Positions 9,470 through 18,512 of a DNA stretch of 64,000 bases are shown piece by piece; positions within the stretch are counted from its first letter, which is position 1, and every line of letters begins with the position of its first letter. The stretch comes from Prauserella endophytica. GTDB taxonomy: Bacteria > Actinomycetota > Actinomycetes > Mycobacteriales > Pseudonocardiaceae. The DNA is taken from positions 19,237 through 83,236 of the forward strand of contig NZ_SWMS01000028.1 of assembly GCF_005146945.1 (NCBI RefSeq), given 5' to 3'. Below the pieces are notes generated by a model, which ran no database searches, was not told the origin of the DNA, and saw nothing but the letters and a program-made list of their open reading frames with translations. The translations under genes and the position numbers were made by a program.

Positions 9470-10123
9470 GTGTCCGAGGTACGTCTGACGGTCGAACCAC
9501 GCACCGAGTTCGGCAAGGGCGCGGCCCGCCGAACCCGCCGTTCCGGCAAGATCCCTGCGGTCCTCTACGGCCACGGTGTCGACCCCCGCCACCTGGCGCT
9601 GCCCGCCATCGAGTTCGCCCGCGTCATCCGCGAGAACGGCCAGAACGCCGTGCTCACGCTGGACGTCGCCGGTGCGGCCGACAAGGCCGAGAAGGCCACC
9701 GAGCTGGCGCTGACCAAGACGGTCACGATCCACCCGCTCAAGAACTACATCGAGCACGTCGACCTGCTGATCGTGCACCGCGGCGAGAAGATCACCGTGG
9801 ACGTCCCGATCGTGCTGACCGGCGACCCGGCCCCCGGCACGCTGGTGAACCAGGATGTGGACACCATCCAGATCGAGGTCGAGGCGCTGCACATCCCCGA
9901 GCAGTTCGAGGTCTCGATCGAGAACGTCGAGGCCGGCACCCAGATCCTCGCCTCGCAGGTCACCCTGCCGAAGGGCGCCGAGCTGGTGACCGATCCCGAC
10001 GCGCTCGTCGTCGCCGTCAACGAGGCGCCGTCCGAGGCCGCGATGGAGGCCGAGGTCGACACCGAGGGCGCCGGCGTGGTCGAGGACCAGCCGGAGACGA
10101 CCGAGGGCCAGAACGGCGAGTAA
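9470..10123 (+). CDS. rplY: 50S ribosomal protein L25, long (Ctc/TL5) form
   Basis: 217 residues from GTG 9470 with AAGGAG nine bases upstream. The N-terminal domain ([29 protein letters not shown]) binds 5S rRNA. The extra C-terminal beta domain is present with [21 protein letters not shown]. An acidic tail rich in Glu and Asp closes the protein, as in actinobacterial CTC-type L25. The 197-base spacer before it has only a short CGTGT/ACACG hairpin. pth follows 10 bases later. Confidence 0.95.
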   Translation: MSEVRLTVEPRTEFGKGAARRTRRSGKIPAVLYGHGVDPRHLALPAIEFARVIRENGQNAVLTLDVAGAADKAEKATELALTKTVTIHPLKNYIEHVDLLIVHRGEKITVDVPIVLTGDPAPGTLVNQDVDTIQIEVEALHIPEQFEVSIENVEAGTQILASQVTLPKGAELVTDPDALVVAVNEAPSEAAMEAEVDTEGAGVVEDQPETTEGQNGE

Positions 10124-10133
10124 GGCCACTTCC

Positions 10134-10727
10134 GTGGAGCAAGATCTGCCGGGGGCCGGCGAGCAGGTGCTGCTCGTCGGCCTCGGCAATCCCGGGCCCC
10201 GCTACGCCGGCAACCGGCACAACGTGGGCTTTCTGGTGCTGGACGAGCTTGCCGCCCGCGTCGGCGGCAAGTTCAAGGCGCACAAGGGCGGGGCCGAGGT
10301 TCTCGAAGGGCACCTCGCCGGGCGCAGGGTGGTGCTGGCCAAGCCCCGTTCGTTCATGAACCTCTCCGGCGGGCCCGTGGCGGGCACCGCCCGCTTCTAC
10401 AAGATCCCGCCGAGCGGGGTCGTCGTGATCCACGACGAGCTGGACATCCCCTACGGGGCGCTGCGGCTCAAGCTCGGCGGCGGCGACAACGGCCACAACG
10501 GGCTCCGTTCCATCACGAAGTCGCTCGGCACCAAGGACTACTACCGGGTCCGGTTCGGCGTCGGCCGCCCGCCCGGCCGGATGGATCCCGCCGACTTCGT
10601 GCTCAAGGACTTCTCGACGGTCGAGCGGCGCGAGCTCGCACTCAACCTCGACCGCTGCGCCGACGCCGTCGAGGAGCTCGTCGGCAAGGGCCTCATGGCG
10701 GCGCAGAACACCTTCCACGCGGGCTGA
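10134..10727 (+). CDS. pth: Peptidyl-tRNA hydrolase
   Basis: 197 residues from GTG 10134. Bacterial Pth motifs are present: [21 protein letters not shown] (catalytic His and substrate-binding Asn), [24 protein letters not shown], and [13 protein letters not shown]. It releases tRNA from peptidyl-tRNA that drops off ribosomes. The rplY-pth pair is a conserved unit; only ten bases separate them. Confidence 0.96.
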   Translation: MEQDLPGAGEQVLLVGLGNPGPRYAGNRHNVGFLVLDELAARVGGKFKAHKGGAEVLEGHLAGRRVVLAKPRSFMNLSGGPVAGTARFYKIPPSGVVVIHDELDIPYGALRLKLGGGDNGHNGLRSITKSLGTKDYYRVRFGVGRPPGRMDPADFVLKDFSTVERRELALNLDRCADAVEELVGKGLMAAQNTFHAG

Positions 10728-10890
10728 CGCGGATTCTCACTACCGGTGACTTCATCGTCACTCGATGGCGTTGTCGCGCGCACCTGGTCGAGTCGACAAA
10801 CCTCCCTGAGTCTTCCCGCTGCGTTCGCCGGGGGCTAGGACGGAATGCGGGATGTGTCCCGACCCGAGCCGAACCCAGGAGAGGCCCCAC

Positions 10891-11223
10891 ATGTCGTTCA
10901 CGGCAGACGACGTCCGCGACGTCGAGTTCCGCAACGCCCCCATCGGTCGCCGTGGCTACGCGAAGAACGAGGTGGACGAGTTCGTCCAGCGGATCGTGAA
11001 GACGCTCGCAGACGAGGACGACCTGACCGCCGCCGAAGTGCACCACGTCCAGTTCGGGCGCCCGCTCATCGGCAAGCGCGGTTACGACGAGCGCGAGGTG
11101 GACGAGTTCCTGGACGAGGTCGAGGAGACCCTCCTCGCCCGGACCGGCGTCCGGCCGGGCTCGCACCACGTGCCTGCCGCGCGGACGACGTCCCCCGCCA
11201 TCGAGCCGGTGCGGGATCGCTAG
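10891..11223 (+). CDS. DivIVA-domain miniprotein 1 (two motif repeats)
   Basis: 110 residues from ATG 10891 with CAGGAGAGG upstream. It is built of two copies of the short DivIVA N-terminal motif: [20 protein letters not shown] with EVDEF, and [20 protein letters not shown] with EVDEF, each followed by a short acidic helix. The RGY-x4-EVD-x-F pattern is the membrane-binding start of DivIVA/Wag31. The long coiled coil of true DivIVA is absent and a short Pro/Thr tail ends the protein. The next gene is a paralog. A role at the cell pole or septum is possible but unproven. Confidence 0.8.
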   Translation: MSFTADDVRDVEFRNAPIGRRGYAKNEVDEFVQRIVKTLADEDDLTAAEVHHVQFGRPLIGKRGYDEREVDEFLDEVEETLLARTGVRPGSHHVPAARTTSPAIEPVRDR

Positions 11224-11571
11224 ATGACGGTGACGTCCGACGACGTGCGCGACATCCGGTTCCCGGAGGCGCCGTTCGGGACTCGCGGCTACAACGAGGT
11301 GCAGGTCGACGCGTTCCTCGATCGCATCGCGGCGACCCTCGACGGCGAGGACGACGTGAGCGCGGCGGAGGTCCACGACGTCGCGTTTCGCCTCACCCCG
11401 CTGGCCAAGCGGGGTGGCTACGACCAGACGGCGGTGGACACGTTCCTGCGTGCCGTCGAGACCACGCTCGCCGCGCGGTCGGGAGCGGCGGCCCCGAGCG
11501 GCCCCTACGTCGCCCCGGCCCTGGAACACACCCACGTCCGCAAGCCCCTCTGGCGTCGCGGCCGCAGGTAA
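11224..11571 (+). CDS. DivIVA-domain miniprotein 2 (two motif repeats)
   Basis: 115 residues. The ATG begins on the base after the TAG of the preceding gene, so translation is probably coupled. It again has two DivIVA-like motifs: DVRDIRFPEAPFGTRGYNEV with QVDAF, and EVHDVAFRLTPLAKRGGYDQ with AVDTF. The second has one extra Gly in the loop. The C-terminal tail ends in basic residues (RKPLWRRGRR) that could bind membrane or nucleic acid. It arose by tandem duplication with its neighbour. A palindrome follows at once. Confidence 0.78.
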   Translation: MTVTSDDVRDIRFPEAPFGTRGYNEVQVDAFLDRIAATLDGEDDVSAAEVHDVAFRLTPLAKRGGYDQTAVDTFLRAVETTLAARSGAAAPSGPYVAPALEHTHVRKPLWRRGRR

Positions 11572-11583
11572 CCCGTCCCAACT

Positions 11584-11636
11584 GCAGTGAAGGCCACCAT
11601 GCCTGCGTTGAACGCAGGCATGGTGGCCTTCACTGC
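11584..11636. repeat. Nested palindromic repeat, copy 3 (perfect)
   Basis: A perfect palindrome of 26 + G + 26 bases beginning GCAGTGAAGGCCACC. It lies between the convergent DivIVA-domain gene and the acyl-AMP ligase gene. The middle of each arm reads ATGCCTGC rather than TTCACTGC, and both arms carry the matching change, so pairing is preserved. Confidence 0.92.
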
Positions 11637-11647
11637 GGACGGGGTGT

Positions 11648-13333
11648 CTAGGCGCGGGCGGCGATCTGGTCGCGGAACTGGATGGCCGTGGCGGCGCGCT
11701 TTACCTTGCCGGACGGCGTCTTGGGCAGGCTGCCCGCGGGCAGCACCACCACGGCGTAGGGCCGGGCGTCCACGGCGTCGCGCACGCGCGCGGCGACCTC
11801 CTTGGCGAGCCGGTGCTCCTCGGCCTCATCGCCGGCCAGTTTGGACTCCAGCACGACGGCGAAGCGCTCCCGCCTGGTGCCCGCGTCGATCCGCACGGCC
11901 ACCGCGTTGCCCGCTCGCACGCCCTCCACCGAGCCCGCGGCGCGTTCGACGTCGGTCGGGTAGATGTTGCGGCCACCGAGGATGATCACGTCCTTGCTGC
12001 GCCCGCAGATGACGATCTGTCCACCTTCGACCAGGTAGCCGAGGTCGCCGGTGGCGAACCAGCCCTCGGCGTCCTGCGTCGCCGCGGGACCGTTCACGGT
12101 CAGGTAGCCGGGCGACACGGCCTCGCCGCGCAGCCGGATCTCGCCGACCTCGCGCTCGCCCAGCACCTTGCCGTGCTCGTCGACGATCTGGGCCGTCAGC
12201 CCGTCGAGTGGCGGGCCGAGCACCGCGAAGGCGCGGACGTCGTCGGTGCCCCGGCGCGGGTCGCCCTCCGGCACCGGCACGGCGCGGTTCTCGGACTCCA
12301 GCGCGTGCGCCTCGATGACGTCCACGGTCAGGCCGGTGAACAACCGTGCGAACGACACTGCCAGGGTCGCCTCCGCCAGGCCGTAGGCGGGGAACACACA
12401 TTCGGCCGACATCTTGAACCGAGCGCCCGCGTCGGTGAAGGTCGTCACCGCGGACGGGTCGATCGGCTCGGCGCCGTTCAACGCGATCCGCAGATGCGAG
12501 AGATCGTAGGCGTTGTCGTCGTCGACCCTCGCGAGCCTGCGGCCGACGATCGCGTAGGCGAAGTTCGGCGCGGCCGTGACGGTGCCCTTGTAGCGGCTGA
12601 TCAGCTCGGGCCACAGCAGCGGCCCGGAAAGGAACTCCACCGGCGTGACCTTGACGAGTTCGACGCCGAACGTCATGGGCAGCGTCAGGAAGCCCACCAT
12701 GCCCATGTCGTGGAAGGTGGGCAGCCACGACACCATTACGTCGGTGTCGAAGTCCAGCTCGGCGCGGTCGACCATCGCCCGGATGTTGGAGTAGAGGTTG
12801 CCGTGCGTGATCCGCACCGCCTTGGGCTCGGCGGTGGAGCCGCTGGTGAGCTGCAGGAGTGCGAGCGAGTCCTCGCCGATGGGCACGGCCTCGGCGATCG
12901 GTTCGTCGGTGAGCAGGTCCTCGATCTTGCGGTAGTCGATGCCGTGCTCGGTGAGCACGGGCGCGAGCTGGTCGAACGGCTCCCCCAGCAGCACCAGGCG
13001 CGAGCCGATCATCTCGAGCACCTGGATGGTGTCGGCGGCCCACTGCGCGAGATCGGTGCGCGGCGTCGGCTGGTGCAGCATCGTGACGCTGCCGCCCGCG
13101 AGCCACGTGCCCTGCACGGTCGGCGCGATCAGCTCGGGCGCGGCGGCCAGCACCGCGACGGCGCTGCCCGGCTCCAGTCCCGCCCGGACCAGCCCACCCC
13201 CGACCCGGCGGGCCCGCTCGTGCACCTCGTACCACGTCCTGCGGACAGGCTCCTTGGGTTCCCCCGTCACCATGCCCCGCTGCCGGCCAACCGCGTTCGC
13301 GGTGGCGACCATCGTCTCCACGAACCGACTCAT
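11648..13333 (-). CDS. Fatty-acyl-AMP ligase / FadD-type acyl-activating enzyme (Rv1013-like)
   Basis: 561 residues. ATP/AMP-binding motif LQLTSGSTAEPKAVRITHGN sits at about 161-180, the form usual in fatty-acyl-AMP ligases. SWLPTFHDMGMVG, YGLAEATLAVSF, GWFATGDLGYL and the hinge/C-terminal GRSKDVIILGGRNIYPTD follow, with the catalytic Lys region near SLPKTPSGKVKR. The enzyme activates a fatty acid as acyl-AMP, for transfer to a carrier or to CoA. In M. tuberculosis an acyl-activating gene (Rv1013, pks16) holds the same place between pth and ispE. No carrier protein or PKS is nearby, so the acceptor is unknown. Confidence 0.88.
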   Translation of the reverse strand: MSRFVETMVATANAVGRQRGMVTGEPKEPVRRTWYEVHERARRVGGGLVRAGLEPGSAVAVLAAAPELIAPTVQGTWLAGGSVTMLHQPTPRTDLAQWAADTIQVLEMIGSRLVLLGEPFDQLAPVLTEHGIDYRKIEDLLTDEPIAEAVPIGEDSLALLQLTSGSTAEPKAVRITHGNLYSNIRAMVDRAELDFDTDVMVSWLPTFHDMGMVGFLTLPMTFGVELVKVTPVEFLSGPLLWPELISRYKGTVTAAPNFAYAIVGRRLARVDDDNAYDLSHLRIALNGAEPIDPSAVTTFTDAGARFKMSAECVFPAYGLAEATLAVSFARLFTGLTVDVIEAHALESENRAVPVPEGDPRRGTDDVRAFAVLGPPLDGLTAQIVDEHGKVLGEREVGEIRLRGEAVSPGYLTVNGPAATQDAEGWFATGDLGYLVEGGQIVICGRSKDVIILGGRNIYPTDVERAAGSVEGVRAGNAVAVRIDAGTRRERFAVVLESKLAGDEAEEHRLAKEVAARVRDAVDARPYAVVVLPAGSLPKTPSGKVKRAATAIQFRDQIAARA

Positions 13334-13358
13334 GGGGAGAACTCTAGAGGCCGCGTCT

Positions 13359-15155
13359 TTACTCCACGGCCTCAGAGGTCTCCAGCCATTTCTGCTCGAG
13401 CTCGTCCTTTTCCGCCTGGACGGCCTTCAGCTCGGAATTGAGCTCCATCAGACGCTCGGGCTCGGTCGCCGCGGCGGCCAGCGCATCGTGCAACTTGGCC
13501 TCCTTCTCGTGGACGACGTCGAGCCTGCGCTCCAGCCTCGCCAGCTCCTTGGTGACGGCCCGCCATTCCGCGGCGGAAACCTTCCCGTTCCCGCCGGCTG
13601 AACGCTCCCCAAGGCCACCCTGGTTGCGTTCAGCGCTACCAAGGGGGCCGTTGGGCGCGGGGGCCTGGGCGCGGCGTGTGAGGTACTCGTCGATGCCGCC
13701 GGGCAGGTGGGTGATCTTGCCGTCGCCGAAGAGGGCGACCACCGTGTCACACACGCGCTCCACCAGGTAGCGGTCGTGCGAGACCACCACGAGCGTGCCC
13801 GGCCACGAGTCGAGCAGATCCTCCAGTTGCTGGAGCGTGTCGATGTCCAGGTCGTTGGTGGGCTCGTCGAACAACAGCACGTTCGGCTCCGCCATCAGCA
13901 GCCGCACCAGTTGGAGACGGCGCCGCTCGCCGCCCGAGAGGTCGTCGACGGGCGTCCATTGCCGCGCGGGCGGGAACCCGAGCTTCTCGGCCAGCTGCGA
14001 GGCCGACAGCTCCTGCTTGCCGAGCGTCACCCGGCCCGCCACGGCCTCCACGGCCTGAAGGACACGAAGGTCACCGGGGAGATCGTCGAGCTCCTGGCGC
14101 AGGTGCGCGAGCCGCACCGTCTTGCCCTCGATCCGCCTGCCCGTCTCGGGCTCCGACTCGCCGGCGAGCAGCCGCAGCAGGGTCGTCTTGCCGGAGCCGT
14201 TGACGCCGACCAGGCCGATCCGGTCGCCGGGGCCGATGCGCCACGTGACGTCGTCAAGGAGCGTGCGCTCCCCCGCCCCGAGCGTCACGTCCTCGAGTTC
14301 CAGCACGGTCTTGCCGAGCCTGCGCTTGGCGAACGTCAGCAGCTCGACGGAGTCACGGGGCGGAGGCACGTCGGAGATCAGCGACTCGGCGGCCTCGACC
14401 CGGTAACGCGGTTTCGACGTGCGGGCCTTCGCGCCCCGCTGGAGCCACGCGAGCTCCTTGCGCGCCAGGTTCTGCCGCTTCTCCTCCGCCGTCGCGGCGA
14501 GGCGGGCCCGCTCGGCCCGCGCGTAGACCCAGTCCGCGTAGCCACCCTCGTACTGCTCGACACTCCCGCCGACGACCTCCCACGTCCGGCCGCACACGGT
14601 GTCGAGAAACCAGCGGTCGTGAGTGACGACCACGAGGGAGATCCGGCGCGCGAGCAGATGGTCGGCGAGCCAGCGCACACCCTCGATATCGAGGTGGTTG
14701 GTGGGCTCGTCGAGCACGACGAGATCCAGCTCGGCCACCAGCGCCGCGGCGAGCGAGACCCGGCGCCGCTCCCCGCCCGACAGCGTGGCCGTGGGGGTCT
14801 CCAGCCCGATCGCCGAGATGCCGAGTCCGTCCACAATGGAGCGGACGCGGGCGTCGGCGGCCCATTCGTGCTCGGCGGCGTACTCGGCGAGCACGACGTC
14901 GCGCACCGTGCTGCCCTCCGGCAGCGCCGTGCGCTGGGTGACCACGCGCATCCGCAGGGCGCGGACGCGGCTCACCCGCCCTGAGTCGGGCGGCGTGAGG
15001 CCCGCGAGCACCTCGAGCAGCGTGGTCTTGCCGCCCCCGTTGAGGCCGACGACACCGATGCGTTCACCCTCGCCGACGCCGAGTGAGACGCCGTCGAGCA
15101 GCATGCGCTCGCCGTAGGACTTGCTGACCGATTCGAGGTTGACCAGGTTGGCCAT
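13359..15155 (-). CDS. ABC-F family ATPase (ribosome-associated / antibiotic-resistance type)
   Basis: 598 residues from ATG 15155. Two nucleotide-binding domains lack any membrane domain: Walker A GLNGGGKTT and GVNGSGKTT, signatures LSGGERRR in both, and Walker B LVVLDEPTNHLD and VLLFDEPTNDLD. The interdomain linker (about 225-290) is rich in Arg and helical, as in ABC-F factors that enter the ribosomal E site. A C-terminal coiled coil (about 520-595) is present. Residues ~501-519 are encoded by a degenerate copy of the intergenic palindrome, an odd in-frame insertion. It is probably cotranscribed with ispE, 31 bases upstream. Confidence 0.9.
   Translation of the reverse strand: MANLVNLESVSKSYGERMLLDGVSLGVGEGERIGVVGLNGGGKTTLLEVLAGLTPPDSGRVSRVRALRMRVVTQRTALPEGSTVRDVVLAEYAAEHEWAADARVRSIVDGLGISAIGLETPTATLSGGERRRVSLAAALVAELDLVVLDEPTNHLDIEGVRWLADHLLARRISLVVVTHDRWFLDTVCGRTWEVVGGSVEQYEGGYADWVYARAERARLAATAEEKRQNLARKELAWLQRGAKARTSKPRYRVEAAESLISDVPPPRDSVELLTFAKRRLGKTVLELEDVTLGAGERTLLDDVTWRIGPGDRIGLVGVNGSGKTTLLRLLAGESEPETGRRIEGKTVRLAHLRQELDDLPGDLRVLQAVEAVAGRVTLGKQELSASQLAEKLGFPPARQWTPVDDLSGGERRRLQLVRLLMAEPNVLLFDEPTNDLDIDTLQQLEDLLDSWPGTLVVVSHDRYLVERVCDTVVALFGDGKITHLPGGIDEYLTRRAQAPAPNGPLGSAERNQGGLGERSAGGNGKVSAAEWRAVTKELARLERRLDVVHEKEAKLHDALAAAATEPERLMELNSELKAVQAEKDELEQKWLETSEAVE
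13601..13655. repeat. Nested palindromic repeat, degenerate copy 4 inside a coding region
   Basis: AAGGCCACCCTGGTTGCGTT with a mirrored AGCGCTACCAAGGGGGCC resembles the 8280-8340 element, with several mismatches in the arms. It lies in frame inside the ABC-F gene, in the loop between the second ATPase domain and the C-terminal coiled coil. Confidence 0.7.
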
Positions 15156-15186
15156 CCGGCAGGTAACCCTTCGAAAGCTGTTGAGG

Positions 15187-16155
15187 TTAGGCGTGCACTT
15201 GGGGCGGCGTTGGGTGCCGGGGAGCGTCGTCGCCGCCGACGACGCGTGCGCCGGGGACCGGCCCGTGCGCGACCCGCACCGTACGGCACACTCCGGCACC
15301 GGCCAGCTCGGCGGCAACCTCCAGGGCGGCGTCCGCGCTCTCGCAGAGGAACGCGCACGTGGGACCCGAGCCGGAGACCGTGCCGGCGAGGGCACCGGCG
15401 TTGACGCCGGCCCGCAGGGTCCGGCGCAGGCCGGGCCGCAGCGAGACGGCGGCCGCCTGGAGGTCGTTGCCGAGCAGCAGCGCGAGCTGCTTCGGGTCGC
15501 CTGAGGCGAGCGCCTCGACCACCGGCGCGTGGGAGCCGACCCGCGGCGGGTCGCCGTCGGCGCGCAGCCGGTCGAGCTCGCCGTAGACGCGGGGCGTGGA
15601 AAGGCCGCGCTGGTCGAACGCGAGCACCCAGTGGAACGTGTGCCGGGAAAGCACGGGGACGAGCTCCTCGCCGCGGCCGGTGCCGAGCGCGGTGCCACCG
15701 TAGAGCGCGAACGGCACGTCACTGCCGAGCGTGGCGGCGATCTGCGCGAGCTCGTCCCTGGCGAGGTCGAGCTTCCACAGCGAGCTGAGGCCGACGAGCG
15801 TTGCGGCGGCGTCGGCGCTGCCGCCCGCCATGCCGCCAGCGACGGGAATGCCCTTGCGCAGCACCACGCCGACCTTGTCGATGTCCTCGGCGCGGTCCAC
15901 GTGCTCGGCAAGCGCCCGGACCGCCCGCCACGCGAGGTTGCCCTCGTCGGTGGGCACGGACTTGGCGCCCTCGCCGAACACCTCGACGCCCGGTTCCTCG
16001 GCGGCGGCGACGGTGACCTCGTCGGTCAGGGATAGGGCCTGGAAGATGGTGGTCAGCTCGTGGAACCCGTCGTCGCGAACGTCACCGACGGAGAGGTGCA
16101 GGTTCACCTTGGAGGGCACCCTCACGGTCACGGGCGGTGGAACGACGGCGAGCAC
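15187..16155 (-). CDS. ispE: 4-diphosphocytidyl-2-C-methyl-D-erythritol kinase
   Basis: 322 residues from GTG 16155. GHMP-kinase features are [20 protein letters not shown] at the start (Lys and Asn of the active site), [19 protein letters not shown] as the ATP-binding loop (about 105-123), and [11 protein letters not shown] near the C-terminus. It phosphorylates CDP-ME in the MEP pathway to isoprenoids. In most actinobacteria ispE directly follows rsmA; here TetR, MFS and MetN-like genes lie between them. Confidence 0.95.
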   Translation of the reverse strand: MLAVVPPPVTVRVPSKVNLHLSVGDVRDDGFHELTTIFQALSLTDEVTVAAAEEPGVEVFGEGAKSVPTDEGNLAWRAVRALAEHVDRAEDIDKVGVVLRKGIPVAGGMAGGSADAAATLVGLSSLWKLDLARDELAQIAATLGSDVPFALYGGTALGTGRGEELVPVLSRHTFHWVLAFDQRGLSTPRVYGELDRLRADGDPPRVGSHAPVVEALASGDPKQLALLLGNDLQAAAVSLRPGLRRTLRAGVNAGALAGTVSGSGPTCAFLCESADAALEVAAELAGAGVCRTVRVAHGPVPGARVVGGDDAPRHPTPPQVHA

Positions 16156-16177
16156 GGGTCAAGGGTACTTGGCCGGC

Positions 16178-16732
16178 TCAGCCGCGCGGCGCGACCAGCT
16201 CCAATGCGACCTGGAGCGCGACCTCGGGCGGCGGCGCCGCTCCGGGTCCGCCGAACATCGGGTTGATCCCGAGCACGAGTGCGACCAGGGCGAGCCTGGC
16301 CCGCAGCTCCGTGGCCGGGTCGCCGCCCTCGGCGCTGATCAGCTGGAAGAGCTCCCTGACCTTCGCGCCGAGCGGGTGCATGACGCCGAACTTCTTGAGC
16401 GTCGGGATGTTCTGCTGGATGAACTGCATCTCCGGCCCGTGCTCGTCGTTGACGAGCGCGGAGAACCGGCGCAGAACCTCCTCCGTGGTCCCCTGCGACC
16501 TCGGCTGCTCCTTGGCCCAGGCGAGCAGCTCATCGAGGCCGTCGACCAGGTTCTCGACGAGGCTGTGGACGATGTCCTCTTTGGTCTTGAAGTGGTAGTA
16601 CAGCGCGGCCTTCGTCACGGCGAGGCGCTCCGCGATCTCCCGCAGGGACGTCTTCTCGTAGCCATGCTCGGCGAACAGCTCCAGCGCGACCTGCTGGATG
16701 CGCTCCCTCGTGTCGCTGCGCCGCCCCACCAT
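16178..16732 (-). CDS. TetR family regulator, divergent from the MFS efflux gene
   Basis: 184 residues. The N-terminal HTH (about 10-55) reads RIQQVALELFAEHGYEKTSL, REIAERLAVTKAALYYHFKT, standard for TetR proteins. The remaining helical part would bind a ligand. It is divergent from a DHA2-type drug exporter across 163 bases that hold repeated ACTTAC/GTAAG elements and a promoter. This is the common arrangement of a repressor that senses a substrate of the pump. The ligand is unknown. Confidence 0.9.
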   Translation of the reverse strand: MVGRRSDTRERIQQVALELFAEHGYEKTSLREIAERLAVTKAALYYHFKTKEDIVHSLVENLVDGLDELLAWAKEQPRSQGTTEEVLRRFSALVNDEHGPEMQFIQQNIPTLKKFGVMHPLGAKVRELFQLISAEGGDPATELRARLALVALVLGINPMFGGPGAAPPPEVALQVALELVAPRG

Positions 16733-16768
16733 GTCAGCCAGCCCTTCCTGAGACCGTCTTCAACTTAC

Positions 16769-16797
16769 TTGACGCCCGACTAGCATTCACTTACGGT
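16769..16797 (+). promoter_or_regulatory. Promoter of the MFS gene
   Basis: TTGACG (16769-16774), a 17-base spacer and TACGGT (16792-16797) form a good housekeeping promoter toward the exporter. ACTTAC occurs at 16763 and 16789 and the mirror GTAAG at 16826, so the divergent TetR protein probably binds here. Confidence 0.6.
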
Positions 16798-16895
16798 TCC
16801 ACCATACAAGCTAACTAGCCGACCGGTAAGCAATCGGCGAGCTTGGTGCTTTCCGGTCATTTCGGGGCCTCCACACAGTCTCACAAGGGGAAATC

Positions 16896-18332
16896 ATGAC
16901 AACGACCGCTCCTGCACCGGTGGGGCAAACCACCGACCGGCGCAGATGGTGGGCACTCGCGGTGATCGGACTGGCCCAGCTGCTGGTCATCGTCGACATG
17001 ACGATCATGACGATCGCGCTGCCGTCGGCGCAGCGGGAGCTTGGCATGTCCGACGCCGGCCGGCAGTGGGCGATCACCGCCTACACCGTGGCGTTCGGCG
17101 GGCTGCTGCTGCTCGGCGGGCGGCTGGCAGACCGGCTCGGCCGCAAGAACACACTGCTCGTGGGTGCCATCGGCTTCGCGCTCGCCTCGGCCGTCGGAGG
17201 CGCGGCGATCAGCACGGAGATGCTGATCGCGGCGAGGGCGGGCCAGGGCGTTTTCGCGGCGCTGCTCGCGCCGTCGACGATCTCACTGCTGACCACGACG
17301 TTCACCGCACCGCGCGAGCGGGCGCGCGTGTTCGGCATCTTCAGCGCGATCATGATGTCGGGTGCCGCGCTCGGACTCGTCGCGGGCGGGGCGCTCGCGG
17401 AGTACCTCGACTGGCGCTGGTGCCTGTACGTCAACCTGCCGATCGCGGCGCTGGCCGCCGTGCTGGGCACTTTCGTGCTGCCGAAGGTCGAGGGACATCG
17501 CGAGACCCCGCTCGACTGGATCAGCGCCGCACTCGGCGGCGGGGCAATCGTGTCACTCGTCTACGCGCTGTCGGAGGCGGCGGAGCGCGGCTTCGGCTCA
17601 GGGCTCGTGCTCGGGCTGCTCGCGACAGCGCTGGTTCTGGTGGCGGTGTTCGCGACGCGGCAGGCGCGGGTGAGGGGACCGTTGCTGCCGCTGAGCGTCG
17701 TGACCGAGCGGTCGCGGGCGGCTGCGTTCCTCGGGGTCGCTTTCGCGGCGTTCGGGATGTTCGGGATGTTCCTGTTCCTGACGTTCCAGCTGCAGGTGAT
17801 CATGGGCTACGGCGCGCTGCTGGCAGGGGTGGCGTTCCTGCCGTTCGTGGCGGGCAACGTGCTGATGTCGACGCAGGTGACGAGCAGGCTCGCGCCGAGG
17901 GTCGGGGCGAGGCCGCTGCTGGTCGGCGGGCTGCTCCTGCTGGCGGTGAGCATGGCGCTGCTGACGCGGCTCACGCCGGACAGCTCCTATGTCGGCCTGC
18001 TGCTGCCTGCCGAGGTGCTGCTGGGCGCGGGCGCGGGTCTGGTGATGCCGACGGTGGTGAACGCGGCGACGCAGGGGGTGGCGCCGAAGGACGCGGGCGT
18101 AGCCTCGGCGTTCATCACGACGTCGCAGCAGGTGGGAGCCTCGCTCGGCACGGCGGCGCTGAACACGATCGCGGCGAGCGCGACGGCGTCGGTCGTCGCG
18201 GGTGGAGCCGCGGCGACGGTGCACGGCTACGCGACGGCGAGCGGCTGGGCGGCCGGTGTTCTCGCGGTGGGCGCCGTAGTGGCCGGCCTGCTCTTCCGGC
18301 GCCCCTCACCGATGCCCCAACAGTCCCAGTAG
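16896..18332 (+). CDS. DHA2-type MFS drug/metabolite exporter (14 TM)
   Basis: 478 residues from ATG 16896 with AAGGGGA eight bases upstream. About 14 hydrophobic segments are visible. The first begins at residue ~18 (WWALAVIGLAQLLVIVDMTI), with a conserved Asp in helix 1. The MFS A motif GGRLADRLGRKN lies between TM2 and TM3, and motif C-like GAALGLVAGGALAEYLDWRW in TM5. The family (EmrB/QacA) exports drugs or own secondary metabolites using the proton gradient. It is divergent from its probable TetR repressor. Palindromes of both families follow the stop. Confidence 0.9.
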   Translation: MTTTAPAPVGQTTDRRRWWALAVIGLAQLLVIVDMTIMTIALPSAQRELGMSDAGRQWAITAYTVAFGGLLLLGGRLADRLGRKNTLLVGAIGFALASAVGGAAISTEMLIAARAGQGVFAALLAPSTISLLTTTFTAPRERARVFGIFSAIMMSGAALGLVAGGALAEYLDWRWCLYVNLPIAALAAVLGTFVLPKVEGHRETPLDWISAALGGGAIVSLVYALSEAAERGFGSGLVLGLLATALVLVAVFATRQARVRGPLLPLSVVTERSRAAAFLGVAFAAFGMFGMFLFLTFQLQVIMGYGALLAGVAFLPFVAGNVLMSTQVTSRLAPRVGARPLLVGGLLLLAVSMALLTRLTPDSSYVGLLLPAEVLLGAGAGLVMPTVVNAATQGVAPKDAGVASAFITTSQQVGASLGTAALNTIAASATASVVAGGAAATVHGYATASGWAAGVLAVGAVVAGLLFRRPSPMPQQSQ

Positions 18333-18347
18333 CCACATCCAGGGGGT

Positions 18348-18394
18348 AGCAAGGGAGCTTTACTCCCGTTTTCCGGGAGCAAAGCTCCCTTGCT
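18348..18394. repeat. Second palindrome family, copy 1
   Basis: AGCAAGGGAGCTTTACTCCC and a mirror arm GGGAGCAAAGCTCCCTTGCT pair almost perfectly around GTTTTCC. Each arm again contains an inner hairpin (GGGAG/CTCCC). It lies after the MFS gene. The related copy is at 30852-30900. Confidence 0.85.
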
Positions 18395-18423
18395 CACTAC
18401 GTGGCGGCCGGGGGTGGGCCCGA

Positions 18424-18480
18424 CTGCAGTGAAGGCCACCTTCACTGCGTTGAACGCAGGCAAGGTGGCCTTCACTGCAG
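18424..18480. repeat. Nested palindromic repeat, copy 5
   Basis: A 28 + G + 28 base inverted repeat beginning CTGCAGTGAAGGCCACC, with arm mismatches in the middle of the right arm (GGCAAGG against CACTTGG order). It stands between the convergent MFS and MetN-like genes, 29 bases after the second-family palindrome. Confidence 0.88.
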
Positions 18481-18510
18481 AAGGGGGCTCCCTGCAGAAG
18501 GGGCTCCCTG
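18475..18510 (+). repeat. Short tandem duplication
   Basis: CTGCAGAAGGGGGCTCC is followed directly by CTGCAGAAGGGGCTCCCTG, two near-identical units that overlap the right end of the palindrome and stop just before the MetN-like gene end. Confidence 0.7.
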
Positions 18511-18512
18511 GA

